Source: Pseudomonas sp. Root71 (GTDB lineage: Bacteria; Pseudomonadota; Gammaproteobacteria; Pseudomonadales; Pseudomonadaceae). Taken from it: DNA of 64,000 nucleotides. The stretch is from the NCBI RefSeq assembly GCF_001429045.1, contig NZ_LMHY01000011.1:1117-65116 (forward strand), written 5' to 3'. The notes under the pieces are model-generated. The model was not told the origin of the DNA and did not search any database. It saw only the letters and a program-made list of their open reading frames with translations. Positions 15,960 to 24,404 of this stretch are shown piece after piece. Made by a program: the position numbers and the translations under genes. The first letter of the stretch is position 1. Each line of letters opens with the position of its first letter.

Positions 15960-18854
15960 TTATTGGCAAGCTTCGCAATCCGGCTCGTCGATGGCGCAAG
16001 CCTTTGGCACTGGAGCGGGACCTGCAGGAGCCGCCAGAACCGAGTCGTCACCGTGGTTGCCGCCGCTGGAAACAGCGTTCAGCTTGCCGGTGTTGATGGT
16101 CGACTTCTCGGTGCTGGTCGCGGCCAGGGCACGGAGGTAGTAAGTGGTTTTCAGACCACGGTACCAAGCCATGCGGTAGGTCACGTCCAGCTTCTTGCCC
16201 GATGCGCCGGCAATGTACAGGTTCAGCGACTGAGCCTGGTCGATCCACTTCTGACGACGGCTGGCGGCGTCGACGATCCACTTGGTGTCCACTTCGAAGG
16301 CAGTCGCGTAGAGCTCTTTGAGTTCTTGCGGGATGCGCTCGATCTGCTGCACCGAACCGTCGTAGTACTTCAGGTCGTTGATCATGACCGAGTCCCACAG
16401 GCCGCGAGCTTTCAGGTCGCGAACCAGGTACGGGTTGATCACGGTGAATTCGCCCGACAGGTTCGATTTCACATACAGGTTCTGGTAGGTCGGTTCGATC
16501 GACTGCGAGACGCCGGTGATGTTGGCGATGGTCGCGGTCGGTGCGATGGCCATGATGTTGGAGTTACGAATGCCTTTCTGTACACGGGCGCGAACCGGTG
16601 CCCAGTCCAGGGATTCGTTCAGGTCGACATCGATGTACTTCTGGCCACGGGCCTCGATCAGGATCTGTTGCGAATCCAGCGGCAGGATGCCTTTGGACCA
16701 CAGCGAACCCTGGAACGTCTCGTAGGCGCCGCGCTCGTCAGCCAGGTCGCAGGAAGCCTGGATCGCGTAGTAGCTGACCGCTTCCATCGACTTGTCGGCG
16801 AACTCGACGGCAGCGTCGGAACCGTAAGGGATGTGCTGCAGGTACAAAGCGTCCTGGAAGCCCATGATGCCCAGGCCGACCGGACGGTGCTTGAAGTTGG
16901 AGTTCTTCGCTTGCGGCACCGAGTAGTAGTTGATGTCGATCACGTTATCGAGCATGCGCACGGCGGTGTTCACGGTGCGTTGCAGCTTGGCGGTGTCCAG
17001 CTTGCCGTCGACGATGTGGTTTGGCAGGTTGATCGAGCCCAGGTTGCAAACGGCGATCTCGTCCTTGTTGGTGTTCAAGGTGATCTCGGTGCACAGGTTC
17101 GAGCTGTGGACCACGCCCACGTGCTGCTGCGGGCTGCGCAGGTTGCACGGGTCCTTGAAGGTCAGCCATGGGTGGCCGGTTTCGAACAGCATGGACAGCA
17201 TCTTGCGCCACAGGTCTTTGGCCTGGATGGTCTTGAACAGCTTGACCTTGCCTGGGTACTCGGTGAGGGCTTCGTAGTACTCGTAGCGCTCTTCGAAGGC
17301 TTTACCGGTCAGGTCGTGCAGGTCCGGTACTTCGGATGGCGAGAACAGGGTCCACTTGCCGTCGTCGAAGACACGCTTCATGAACAGGTCAGGGATCCAG
17401 TTGGCGGTGTTCATGTCGTGGGTACGACGACGGTCATCACCGGTGTTCTTGCGCAGTTCGATGAACTCTTCGATGTCCATGTGCCAGGTTTCCAGGTAGG
17501 CACACACAGCGCCTTTGCGCTTGCCACCCTGGTTAACGGCAACGGCGGTGTCGTTGACGACTTTCAGGAACGGCACGACGCCCTGGGACTTGCCGTTGGT
17601 GCCCTTGATGTACGAACCCAGCGCACGAACCGGTGTCCAGTCGTTGCCCAGGCCGCCAGCGAATTTCGACAGCATGGCGTTGTCGTGGATCGCATGGTAG
17701 ATGCCCGACAGGTCATCCGGCACGGTGGTCAGGTAGCAGCTCGACAGCTGTGGACGCAGGGTACCGGCGTTGAACAGGGTCGGGGTCGAAGCCATGTAGT
17801 CGAAGGACGACAGCAGGTTGTAGAACTCGATCGCGCGGTCTTCTTTTTGCTTCTCTTCGATCGCCAGGCCCATGGCCACGCGCATGAAGAAGATCTGCGG
17901 CAGTTCGAAACGCACGCCATCCTTGTGGATGAAGTAACGGTCGTACAGGGTTTGCAGGCCCAGGTAGGTGAATTGCTGGTCGCGCTCGTGGTTGATCGCC
18001 TTGCCCAGTTTTTCCAGGTCGAAGGAGGCCAGCACAGGGTTCAGCAGTTCGAACTCGATACCTTTGGAGATGTAGGCCGGCAGCGCTTTGGCGTACAGGT
18101 CGGCCATCTCGTGGTGAGTGGCGCTCTCGGCCACACCGAGGAAGCCCAGGCCTTCGCCGCGCAAGGTGTCCATCAGCAGGCGCGCGGTCACGAACGAGTA
18201 GTTCGGCTCGCGTTCAACCAGGGTACGGGCAGTCATTACCAGGGCGGTGTTGACGTCGTTCAGGGCCACGCCGTCGTACAGGTTCTTCAGGGTTTCGCGC
18301 TGGATCAGGTCGCCGTCGACTTCTTCCAGGCCTTCGCACGCTTCGGTGACGATGGTGTTCAGGCGACCCATGTCCAGCGGCGCCAGGCTGCCGTCGGCAC
18401 GGGTGATGCGGATCGACGGGTGAGCGTTGACCGCTTCTTCGGCCGGTGCGTGGGCAGCGCGTTCTTTCGAACGACCGTCACGGTAGATCACGTAGTCGCG
18501 AGCCACTTTCTGTTCGCCGGCACGCATCAGGGCCAGTTCGACCTGGTCCTGGATTTCTTCGATGTGGATAGTGCCGCCCGATGGCATGCGACGCTTGAAG
18601 GTCGCGGTGACCTGTTCGGTCAGGCGGGCAACGGTGTCGTGGATTCGCGACGAGGCAGCAGCGGTGCCGCCTTCAACTGCGAGGAACGCTTTGGTGATGG
18701 CGACGGTGATCTTGTCATCGGTGTAGGGAACGACAGTGCCGTTACGCTTGATCACACGCAGCTGACCTGGCGCGGTGGCGGACAGATCCGAATTCGAATC
18801 GGCGGCCTGCGGCAAGGTGCCCTGCGGGTTCTCGCGAGTTGTGTCGGTTTGCAT
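15960..18854 (-). CDS. nrdA: Class Ia ribonucleoside-diphosphate reductase alpha subunit NrdA
   Basis: A 964-residue protein reducing ribonucleotides to deoxyribonucleotides. The ATG at 18854 (MQTDTTREN) has GGAG 10 bases upstream and is preferred to an ATG six codons earlier. Two successive ATP-cone domains are visible: LRVIKRNGTVVPYTDDKI (from about 31) and IRITRADGSLAPLDMGRL (from about 145). This duplication is known for Pseudomonas NrdA. The active-site cysteines are recognisable in LSSCYLTT, SNLCTEI (thiyl radical Cys and catalytic Glu) and EIAVCNLGSINL. The redox C-terminal pair is in DCEACQ. nrdB, usually just downstream, is absent here. Confidence 0.97.
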   Translation of the reverse strand: MQTDTTRENPQGTLPQAADSNSDLSATAPGQLRVIKRNGTVVPYTDDKITVAITKAFLAVEGGTAAASSRIHDTVARLTEQVTATFKRRMPSGGTIHIEEIQDQVELALMRAGEQKVARDYVIYRDGRSKERAAHAPAEEAVNAHPSIRITRADGSLAPLDMGRLNTIVTEACEGLEEVDGDLIQRETLKNLYDGVALNDVNTALVMTARTLVEREPNYSFVTARLLMDTLRGEGLGFLGVAESATHHEMADLYAKALPAYISKGIEFELLNPVLASFDLEKLGKAINHERDQQFTYLGLQTLYDRYFIHKDGVRFELPQIFFMRVAMGLAIEEKQKEDRAIEFYNLLSSFDYMASTPTLFNAGTLRPQLSSCYLTTVPDDLSGIYHAIHDNAMLSKFAGGLGNDWTPVRALGSYIKGTNGKSQGVVPFLKVVNDTAVAVNQGGKRKGAVCAYLETWHMDIEEFIELRKNTGDDRRRTHDMNTANWIPDLFMKRVFDDGKWTLFSPSEVPDLHDLTGKAFEERYEYYEALTEYPGKVKLFKTIQAKDLWRKMLSMLFETGHPWLTFKDPCNLRSPQQHVGVVHSSNLCTEITLNTNKDEIAVCNLGSINLPNHIVDGKLDTAKLQRTVNTAVRMLDNVIDINYYSVPQAKNSNFKHRPVGLGIMGFQDALYLQHIPYGSDAAVEFADKSMEAVSYYAIQASCDLADERGAYETFQGSLWSKGILPLDSQQILIEARGQKYIDVDLNESLDWAPVRARVQKGIRNSNIMAIAPTATIANITGVSQSIEPTYQNLYVKSNLSGEFTVINPYLVRDLKARGLWDSVMINDLKYYDGSVQQIERIPQELKELYATAFEVDTKWIVDAASRRQKWIDQAQSLNLYIAGASGKKLDVTYRMAWYRGLKTTYYLRALAATSTEKSTINTGKLNAVSSGGNHGDDSVLAAPAGPAPVPKACAIDEPDCEACQ

Positions 18855-19211
18855 GGGGGGGTGTCTCCACATTCTCTATGTTTGTTTGGGCACCATCACG
18901 GTGCCCACCGTTCCGTCCTGAAGCACTACAACCGGCGAGAGCCGGGCATAACAACTTCGGGACAGTAGGAAAAAGGCTAATGAGGCCGTCCTTGCCGAAG
19001 TCTTTGGCTACGAGCCTGGGCTCGAAACCGGATTCCTTTCGGGGGTGTCAGTCATGACTGCAACACCCGTACCGTTTTGGCCGCTCTGGCCTGAAAAAAC
19101 GGTGCCATCCGCCAGTGCGGTTTGGGCTTGTAAGTTCACGCTTGGTTCAACCATAAACAGGCAATAAAGCGCTTGAGTTTCTGGTCTGAAATGTGGTTGG
19201 GCTTTTTAGTC

Positions 19212-19258
19212 AAAACCCTACATGTAGGGTTTTTTTTGCGCCGGGGTACAAGATAATG
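19212..19258 (-). promoter_or_regulatory. Candidate tandem NrdR boxes upstream of nrdA
   Basis: Two sequences resembling the NrdR core CWATATATWG are centred 31 bases apart, the spacing known for NrdR box pairs. One is CTACATGTAG (19218-19227), inside a 22-base perfect palindrome. The other is CAAGATAATG (19249-19258), with one mismatch at an informative position. NrdR is the known repressor of nrd genes. The first palindrome followed by T8 could alternatively be a plus-strand terminator. Confidence 0.5.
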
Positions 19259-19287
19259 CGTTTTATGGGGGGGTGCAACATACTGCT

Positions 19288-19296
19288 TGTGGATAA
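19288..19296 (-). promoter_or_regulatory. Perfect DnaA box upstream of nrdA
   Basis: TGTGGATAA on the plus strand is the complement of the consensus DnaA box TTATCCACA. It lies 30 bases beyond the candidate NrdR boxes. DnaA control of nrdAB is established in E. coli. Here it is inferred from position. Confidence 0.5.
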
Positions 19297-19588
19297 ACCT
19301 GTGCGTAAATTGTGTGTGAAAGAGGGAATCGGCGTGTAGGCCGCGACCTTGCTGGATCGAAGCTTTTTTCAGCGAATTTCAACGGGTGAAAACGCCAGGT
19401 CAGATTTTTAAGGGCGCGAACCCTACCACAAAAAACCCTGTTGTCCGAACGCATTTACCCGCTTGTGTTCTCGACGGGTGGCGTTTATACAATCGGCCCA
19501 GCGTGTATACATATTTATCCCCCCGAATCATTACAAAAAGACGGGCGGATCCTTCCTTATTAGTGTTTTTGGCAAGCAGAGGTCACCC

Positions 19589-20311
19589 GTGGAGCAAGAA
19601 GCCTGGCAGGTATTGATTGTGGAGGACGACCAGCGACTGGCCGAACTGACCCGCGATTACCTGGAAGCCAATGGCCTGCGTGTATTGATCGAAGGCAATG
19701 GTGCGCTCGCGGCGAATCGCATCATCAAGGAACAACCGGACCTGGTGATCCTCGACCTGATGCTCCCCGGTGAAGATGGTCTGAGCATTTGCCGCAAGGT
19801 CCGCGCCCGCTATGACGGCCCGATCCTGATGCTCACCGCCCGCACTGATGATACCGACCAGATTCTCGGCCTGGACCTGGGGGCTGACGACTACGTCTGC
19901 AAACCGGTACGCCCGCGCCTGTTGCTGGCGCGCATCCAGGCGCTGCTGCGCCGTAGTGAAACGCCCGAGGTCGCCCCGGAAAAACAGCGGCGTCTACAGT
20001 TCGGTCCGCTGATCGTCGACAACGCCTTGCGCGAAGCCTGGTTGCAGGGCAACGGCATCGAGTTGACCAGCGCCGAATTCGACCTGCTCTGGCTATTGGT
20101 GGCCAATGCCGGGCGCATTCTCTCAAGGGAAGAGATCTTCACCGCGCTGCGGGGCATCGGCTATGACGGTCAGGACCGCTCCATTGATGTGCGCATCTCG
20201 CGCATCCGCCCGAAGATCGGCGATGACCCGGAGCATCCACGGCTGATAAAGACCGTGCGCAGCAAGGGCTATCTGTTCGTTCCCGAGGCTTGCGTAGATC
20301 CGTCCCTGTGA
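19589..20311 (+). CDS. OmpR-family response regulator, RstA-like
   Basis: A 240-residue protein. The GTG at 19589 follows AGAGG and gives a normal N-terminus (MEQEAWQVLIVEDD). The receiver spans 8-120 with D13/D14, phospho-acceptor D56 (VILDLMLPGEDG) and Lys in DDYVCKP. The C-terminal winged helix (about 140-238) contains ELTSAEFDLLWLL and RSIDVRISRIRPKIG. The neighbouring kinase resembles RstB, and in P. aeruginosa the pair PA1157-PA1158 also lies beside nrdA. Targets are unknown. It is divergent from nrdA and shares its upstream region. Confidence 0.88.
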   Translation: MEQEAWQVLIVEDDQRLAELTRDYLEANGLRVLIEGNGALAANRIIKEQPDLVILDLMLPGEDGLSICRKVRARYDGPILMLTARTDDTDQILGLDLGADDYVCKPVRPRLLLARIQALLRRSETPEVAPEKQRRLQFGPLIVDNALREAWLQGNGIELTSAEFDLLWLLVANAGRILSREEIFTALRGIGYDGQDRSIDVRISRIRPKIGDDPEHPRLIKTVRSKGYLFVPEACVDPSL

Positions 20312-21918
20312 ACTCGATCTTCCTGCGTATCTATGGCGGCATGTGCGCCGCGCTGATTCTGGTGGCGGTGCTCGGTGTGCTGGCGTTGCACCTGCTCAAT
20401 GAGGTGCGCAGCGAGCAATACCGCGAGCGCCTGGCCCACGGCACGTTCTCGCTGATGGCCGACAACCTGCAACCGATGAACCAGACTGAGCGCCACCGGG
20501 CCTTGCTGGTGTGGGAGCGGCTGCTGGGGATTCCGCTGGCGCTGAAAACCTTTGCCGAGACCGACCTCGACCTGACCCAGCGCACCCGTGTGTTGCGCGG
20601 CCAGGCATTGGTGGAGCAGACCGGGCCGCACGCGGCGAAGGTCTACAAGCTGGTCAGCGACAAGGAACAGTTGATGCTCACCGGGGAGGTGCAGCAGATC
20701 AGCGAGCAACTGGCCCGGGCGACCATCTACCTGTTGACCGATGAGCTGGTGCGCACCCCGGTCGCCGACCAGCCCTTGCGCCTGGCGCAATTGAAGGAAA
20801 GCAAGGGCTTCGGCTTCGACTTGCGCCTGGTCACGGTTGACCAGGCGGACATGGACGAAGACCAGAGCCGCCGGGTATCCGAGGGTGACACGGTGATGGC
20901 GCTGGGCAAGGGGGGCGATTCGATCCGGGTGTTTGCCGGCATGGTCGGCACGCCGTGGGTCCTGGAAATCGGCCCGCTGTATCAGATGAATCCTTATCCG
21001 CCGGAGTGGCTGGTGCTGATCGCTGCGCTGGGCCTGACGTTGATCGGTTTGATCGTCTATCTGCTTGTGCGCCAGCTCGAGCGACGCTTGCGTGGCCTGG
21101 AGGCCGCCGCCACGCGCATTGCCAAGGGCAGCCTGGAAACCCGCGTACCTGCTCGCGGTGCGGATTCGGTGGGGCGGCTGGCCTCGGCGTTTAACGGCAT
21201 GGCCGAACACCTGCAGCAGTTGCTGGCGATCCAGCGTGAACTGGTGCGCGCGGTGTCCCACGAATTGCGTACGCCGGTGGCACGCCTGCGCTTTGGCCTG
21301 GAAATGATCGGCTCGGCCAGCACGCCGCAAGCCCTGGAAAAATACTGCCAGGGCATGGACCACGACATCGAGGACCTCGACCGGCTGGTGGACGAGATGC
21401 TGACCTACGCGCGGTTGGAACAGGGCTCGCCGGCGCTGAACTTTCAGCGGATCGATCTGGATGCCTTGGTCGACCAGGTGATCGAAGAACTGGCGCCGTT
21501 GCGCGCGGACGTCACGGTGCAACGCGGGTTATGCCTGTCGGCCGCCGACAACGACGACGCCTGGGTCGAGGCTGAGCCGCGCTACTTGCATCGGGCGATC
21601 CAGAACCTGGTGACTAATGCCATGCGCCACGCGCAATCACGGGTGACCATCAGCTATCAGGTGGGGCAGCAGCGATGCCGGGTAGATATCGAGGATGACG
21701 GGCCGGGCGTGCCGGAGTCGGCGTGGGAGAAGATCTTTACGCCGTTCCTGCGTCTCGACGACAGCCGCACCCGCGCGTCTGGAGGCCATGGGTTAGGCCT
21801 GTCCATTGTGCGACGGATCATCCATTGGCATGACGGTCGCGCGTTGATCGGCAAGAGCAAGAGCCTGGGCGGGGCGTGCTTCAGCCTGAGCTGGCCGCGC
21901 AATCAGGAGAAGCGTTGA
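20308..21918 (+). CDS. Sensor histidine kinase, RstB-like
   Basis: A 536-residue inner-membrane kinase. The GTG at 20308 overlaps the regulator stop (GTGA). An upstream TTG at 20290 is a less likely start. One membrane helix spans about 5-28. A large periplasmic sensor region follows to about 235, then a second helix (LVLIAALGLTLIGLIVYLLV) and HAMP. Next come the H box (AVSHELRTPVARLRF), N box (NLVTNAMRHA), G1 (EDDGPGVP) and G2 (GGHGLGLSIV). The GGACFSLSWP ending is very like E. coli RstB. The sensor domain is longer than in RstB. Confidence 0.88.
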   Translation: MNSIFLRIYGGMCAALILVAVLGVLALHLLNEVRSEQYRERLAHGTFSLMADNLQPMNQTERHRALLVWERLLGIPLALKTFAETDLDLTQRTRVLRGQALVEQTGPHAAKVYKLVSDKEQLMLTGEVQQISEQLARATIYLLTDELVRTPVADQPLRLAQLKESKGFGFDLRLVTVDQADMDEDQSRRVSEGDTVMALGKGGDSIRVFAGMVGTPWVLEIGPLYQMNPYPPEWLVLIAALGLTLIGLIVYLLVRQLERRLRGLEAAATRIAKGSLETRVPARGADSVGRLASAFNGMAEHLQQLLAIQRELVRAVSHELRTPVARLRFGLEMIGSASTPQALEKYCQGMDHDIEDLDRLVDEMLTYARLEQGSPALNFQRIDLDALVDQVIEELAPLRADVTVQRGLCLSAADNDDAWVEAEPRYLHRAIQNLVTNAMRHAQSRVTISYQVGQQRCRVDIEDDGPGVPESAWEKIFTPFLRLDDSRTRASGGHGLGLSIVRRIIHWHDGRALIGKSKSLGGACFSLSWPRNQEKR

Positions 21919-21937
21919 GCCTTGTGTTGTCTGTTGC

Positions 21938-22024
21938 GGCCCCATCGCGAGCAAGCTCGCTCCCACAAGGATTTGTGGCGTGACATAGATCCAGTGTGGG
22001 AGCGAGCTTGCTCGCGATGGGGCC
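21938..22024. repeat. REPIN, GTGGGAGCGAGCTTG family
   Basis: Near-perfect inverted REP pair (arms 21938-21967 and 21995-22024) between the convergent kinase and pcpS genes. Its spacer shares the text TGTGGCGTGACA with the REPIN at 30791. Confidence 0.93.
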
Positions 22025-22044
22025 CGAACAGGCGCCAATAAACC

Positions 22045-22770
22045 TCAGGCCCTGATGCTGACCAGACTCAACAGCTGCCCATCCCTGACCCCGAACTGCG
22101 CATCCAGTTCGGTGCCATTGCGCCATTCGCTGGACAAGTCCGTGAGCAATCGCAACCGCACCTCGCCCGATTCACGCCACTCCAGCACTTCGGCGTGTTC
22201 GAAATAAAAGCGTTGCTGAACGATCGGATACAGCGCCTTGAACAGGCTTTCCTTGACCGAGAACGTCAGGGTGACCAGCAACGCCCGTTGATCGTGATCG
22301 CCCGCCGTCATGCGCTGTAGCTCCGGCGGATTGAGGATTTCCCCGGCCAGGCGTTCGGCCCGTTCGGCATTGAGCAGGTTTTCCAGGTCCATGCCCAGGC
22401 CGCGCCAATGGCTTTTGTTCGCCACGATCGCCGCGGCCCGGCCAGTGCTGTGGGTGATCGAGCCCGTGATATGACCAGGCCAGACCGGTGCCCGGTCTTC
22501 GCCGATGGCCGGAATGAAACTCAAGCCTTCCAGTCGCTGTAGCGCGGCCCGGGCGCACACTCGCCCGGCGAGAAACTCCGCCTGCCGTTTGGCCACCGAG
22601 CGCTGGATGCTCGCCGGCACTTCTACAGCGCTGCGCTGAAAGTCATCGCTGGCCAGTCGGGCGCTATCGAAGTGAGTACTCAGCAGGACCGTATCGGGCA
22701 GCACAAACGGCAGCGGCCAATGGTCATCGAGGGGTGTGCAGCAGGTGGGCAGGGCGGGGGTTGGATTCAT
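22045..22770 (-). CDS. pcpS: 4'-phosphopantetheinyl transferase PcpS
   Basis: A 241-residue EntD/Sfp-type enzyme transferring phosphopantetheine from CoA to carrier-protein serines of fatty acid and siderophore synthesis. Known motifs are present: AKRQAEFLAGRVCARAAL, EDRAPVWP, GSITHS, RGLGMDLENLL with the metal-binding acidic residues, and FSVKESLFKALYP. The sequence is very close to P. aeruginosa PcpS (242 aa), which serves both primary and secondary metabolism. The start MNPTPALP is chosen by homologous length. No strong ribosome-binding site is visible. Confidence 0.93.
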   Translation of the reverse strand: MNPTPALPTCCTPLDDHWPLPFVLPDTVLLSTHFDSARLASDDFQRSAVEVPASIQRSVAKRQAEFLAGRVCARAALQRLEGLSFIPAIGEDRAPVWPGHITGSITHSTGRAAAIVANKSHWRGLGMDLENLLNAERAERLAGEILNPPELQRMTAGDHDQRALLVTLTFSVKESLFKALYPIVQQRFYFEHAEVLEWRESGEVRLRLLTDLSSEWRNGTELDAQFGVRDGQLLSLVSIRA

Positions 22771-22903
22771 ATCAGGCATTTTGCCGGGTTGGCTTGAGGC
22801 TGGGTAGTGCAAAGCTTCTGACGAATTGGTAGTCGGCGCCGGACTTGTCCTTTGCAGGGTCGGATCTCCTGTTGAAACGTGTCGAAACATTCGGATGAGG
22901 GCG

Positions 22904-22942
22904 GTTCAGCCCAGGTTCAGAGTGCGTTCAGGGGGAGTTCAG
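22904..22942 (+). promoter_or_regulatory. Four phased GTTCAG repeats (probable PhoP boxes) upstream of oprH
   Basis: GTTCAG occurs at 22904, 22915, 22926 and 22937, exactly every 11 bases, i.e. one helical turn. Such phased direct hexamers are the form bound by OmpR/PhoP-family dimers. They lie 62-100 bases before oprH. A TAACCT -10-like hexamer follows at 22954. Confidence 0.75.
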
Positions 22943-23003
22943 GGCGCGGTGCGTAACCTTGCCCCGTACCCAAAAAACAAACGGCACATGAGGAAACTCC
23001 CCA

Positions 23004-23606
23004 ATGACTGGATTCAAAAAACTGCTTCTGGCATTCACGGTTCTGGGCGCAAGCACCGCAGCTTTCGCATCCGACGACAACTTCGCCAGCCTTACTCTTG
23101 GACAGACCAGCGACAAGGTCAAAAAATCCCACGCCCTGAACGACAACCTCAATCACCCGAACGCCGATGGCGTAATCGGCAAGGACACCACCTGGGGTGT
23201 TCGTCTGGGCCAGCAAAATACCAAGGGCCGCTACTACGCCACTTACGACAATGTGTCGGGCACCCACAACGGCATTAAGCTGCGTCAGGAAAACCTTCTG
23301 GGCAGCTACGATCTGTTCTACCCGGTAAGCGGCACCACCAGGCTGTTCGGTGGCGCCACGGCCGGCCTGACAAAAATGACTCAGGAGTCTCCAGGCTTCA
23401 GCCGCGACAGCGATATCGGCTACGCAATCGGTGGCCAGGTGGGTGTGCTGCAACAGGTTTCGCAGAACACCTCGGTTGAACTGGGTTACCGTTACCTGCG
23501 CAGCAACGCGAGTACCGAGATGAGTGAGCGCGGCGGCAGCAAACAGGGTTCGCTGGACCTGACCAGCAGCGCCCAGACTTACCTGTCCGCCAACTACGCT
23601 TTCTGA
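23004..23606 (+). CDS. oprH: Outer membrane protein OprH
   Basis: A 200-residue protein with a signal peptide (KKLLLAFTVLGASTAAFA, cleavage before SDDNF) and an eight-stranded beta-barrel pattern ending in aromatic Phe (LSANYAF). The sequence parallels P. aeruginosa OprH, also 200 residues (RYYATYDN, KLRQENLLGSYD, RYLRSNASTEM). OprH binds LPS and stabilises the outer membrane at low Mg2+. It is the first gene of oprH-phoP-phoQ, preceded by the GTTCAG array. AGGA lies before the ATG. Confidence 0.93.
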   Translation: MTGFKKLLLAFTVLGASTAAFASDDNFASLTLGQTSDKVKKSHALNDNLNHPNADGVIGKDTTWGVRLGQQNTKGRYYATYDNVSGTHNGIKLRQENLLGSYDLFYPVSGTTRLFGGATAGLTKMTQESPGFSRDSDIGYAIGGQVGVLQQVSQNTSVELGYRYLRSNASTEMSERGGSKQGSLDLTSSAQTYLSANYAF

Positions 23607-23628
23607 CAAGCGTTCCATGAACGGCCTG

Positions 23629-23659
23629 CGCCGGATCAGTCCGAATGACTGATCCGGCG
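23629..23659 (+). terminator. Hairpin between oprH and phoP (probable attenuator)
   Basis: A perfect 13-bp stem CGCCGGATCAGTC/GACTGATCCGGCG with a 5-nt loop, but no T-run. It would let most transcripts end or be processed after oprH while some continue into phoPQ. Confidence 0.6.
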
Positions 23660-23726
23660 TTGCCATGTTAGCTATTGAGGTGCGACGTTGCGCCTCTGGA
23701 GATGTTGATTTGCCCGGGAGAGCAAT

Positions 23727-24404
23727 ATGAAATTGCTGGTCGTCGAAGATGAAGCGCTGCTGCGTCATCACCTGCAAACCCGCCTGACGGAGAGCGGCCA
23801 TGTGGTCGAGTCCGTGGCCAACGCCGAGGAAGCGCTGTACCAGACCGCGCAGTTCAACTTTGACCTGGCGGTGATCGACCTCGGTCTGCCGGGCATGAGC
23901 GGGCTCGACCTTATCCGCCAGTTGCGCTCAAGTGGCAAGAGCTTCCCGATCCTGATCCTCACCGCGCGCGGCAACTGGCAGGACAAGGTCGAAGGCCTGG
24001 CCGCCGGCGCCGATGATTACCTGGTCAAGCCGTTTCAGTTCGAAGAACTGGAGGCCCGCCTGAATGCCTTGCTGCGGCGCTCCAGCGGTTTCACCCAGTC
24101 GACCATCGTCGCTGGCCCCTTACTGCTGGACCTGAACCGCAAGCAAGCTTCCCTCGACGATCAGCCATTGGCATTGACCGCGTATGAGTACCGCATTCTC
24201 GAATACCTGATGCGCCATCATCAGCAAGTGGTGCCCAAGGATCGCTTGATGGAGCAGCTCTATCCGGACGACGACGAGCGTGATCCGAATGTGATCGAGG
24301 TGCTGGTCGGCCGTCTGCGCCGCAAACTGGAGGGGCCGGGCGGGTTCAAGCCGATCGACACCGTGCGTGGCCTGGGTTATCTGTTCAACGAGCGTTGCAC
24401 TTGA
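23727..24404 (+). CDS. phoP: Response regulator PhoP
   Basis: A 225-residue OmpR-family regulator. The receiver has the acidic pair in VVEDE, phospho-acceptor D51 (LAVIDLGLPGMSG) and Lys in YLVKPF. The winged-helix domain (about 128-222) includes LTAYEYRILEYLM and DPNVIEVLVGRLRRKL. Length equals P. aeruginosa PhoP. It controls oprH, LPS modification and Mg2+ adaptation genes. It lies 120 bases behind oprH and directly before phoQ. Confidence 0.95.
   Translation: MKLLVVEDEALLRHHLQTRLTESGHVVESVANAEEALYQTAQFNFDLAVIDLGLPGMSGLDLIRQLRSSGKSFPILILTARGNWQDKVEGLAAGADDYLVKPFQFEELEARLNALLRRSSGFTQSTIVAGPLLLDLNRKQASLDDQPLALTAYEYRILEYLMRHHQQVVPKDRLMEQLYPDDDERDPNVIEVLVGRLRRKLEGPGGFKPIDTVRGLGYLFNERCT

Larger units (their letters stand above)
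18855..19588. other. Intergenic region between nrdA and divergent regulator (734 bp)
   Basis: No credible gene is visible. Besides the NrdR-like and DnaA-like sites it contains several hairpins in what would be the nrdA leader: GGGCACC/GGTGCCC (18888-18906), CCGGC-gaga-GCCGG (about 18931-18944), and a longer one with GGGTGT/ACACCC arms around AGTCATGACT (19043-19068). Near the regulator there is an inverted repeat TATACA-N12-TGTATA (19486-19509), a possible autoregulatory site. Confidence 0.5.

Noticed and set aside
15963..18968. A 1001-codon open frame on the plus strand, opposite nrdA
   Set aside because: It is the antisense shadow of a strongly codon-biased GC-rich gene. It lacks family similarity and its composition is unlike a protein (Val/Gln/Asp/Arg repeats).
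19504..19520. TGTATACATATTTAT as an RstA box
   Set aside because: It matches only about half of the enterobacterial RstA consensus, and the consensus may not apply in Pseudomonas.
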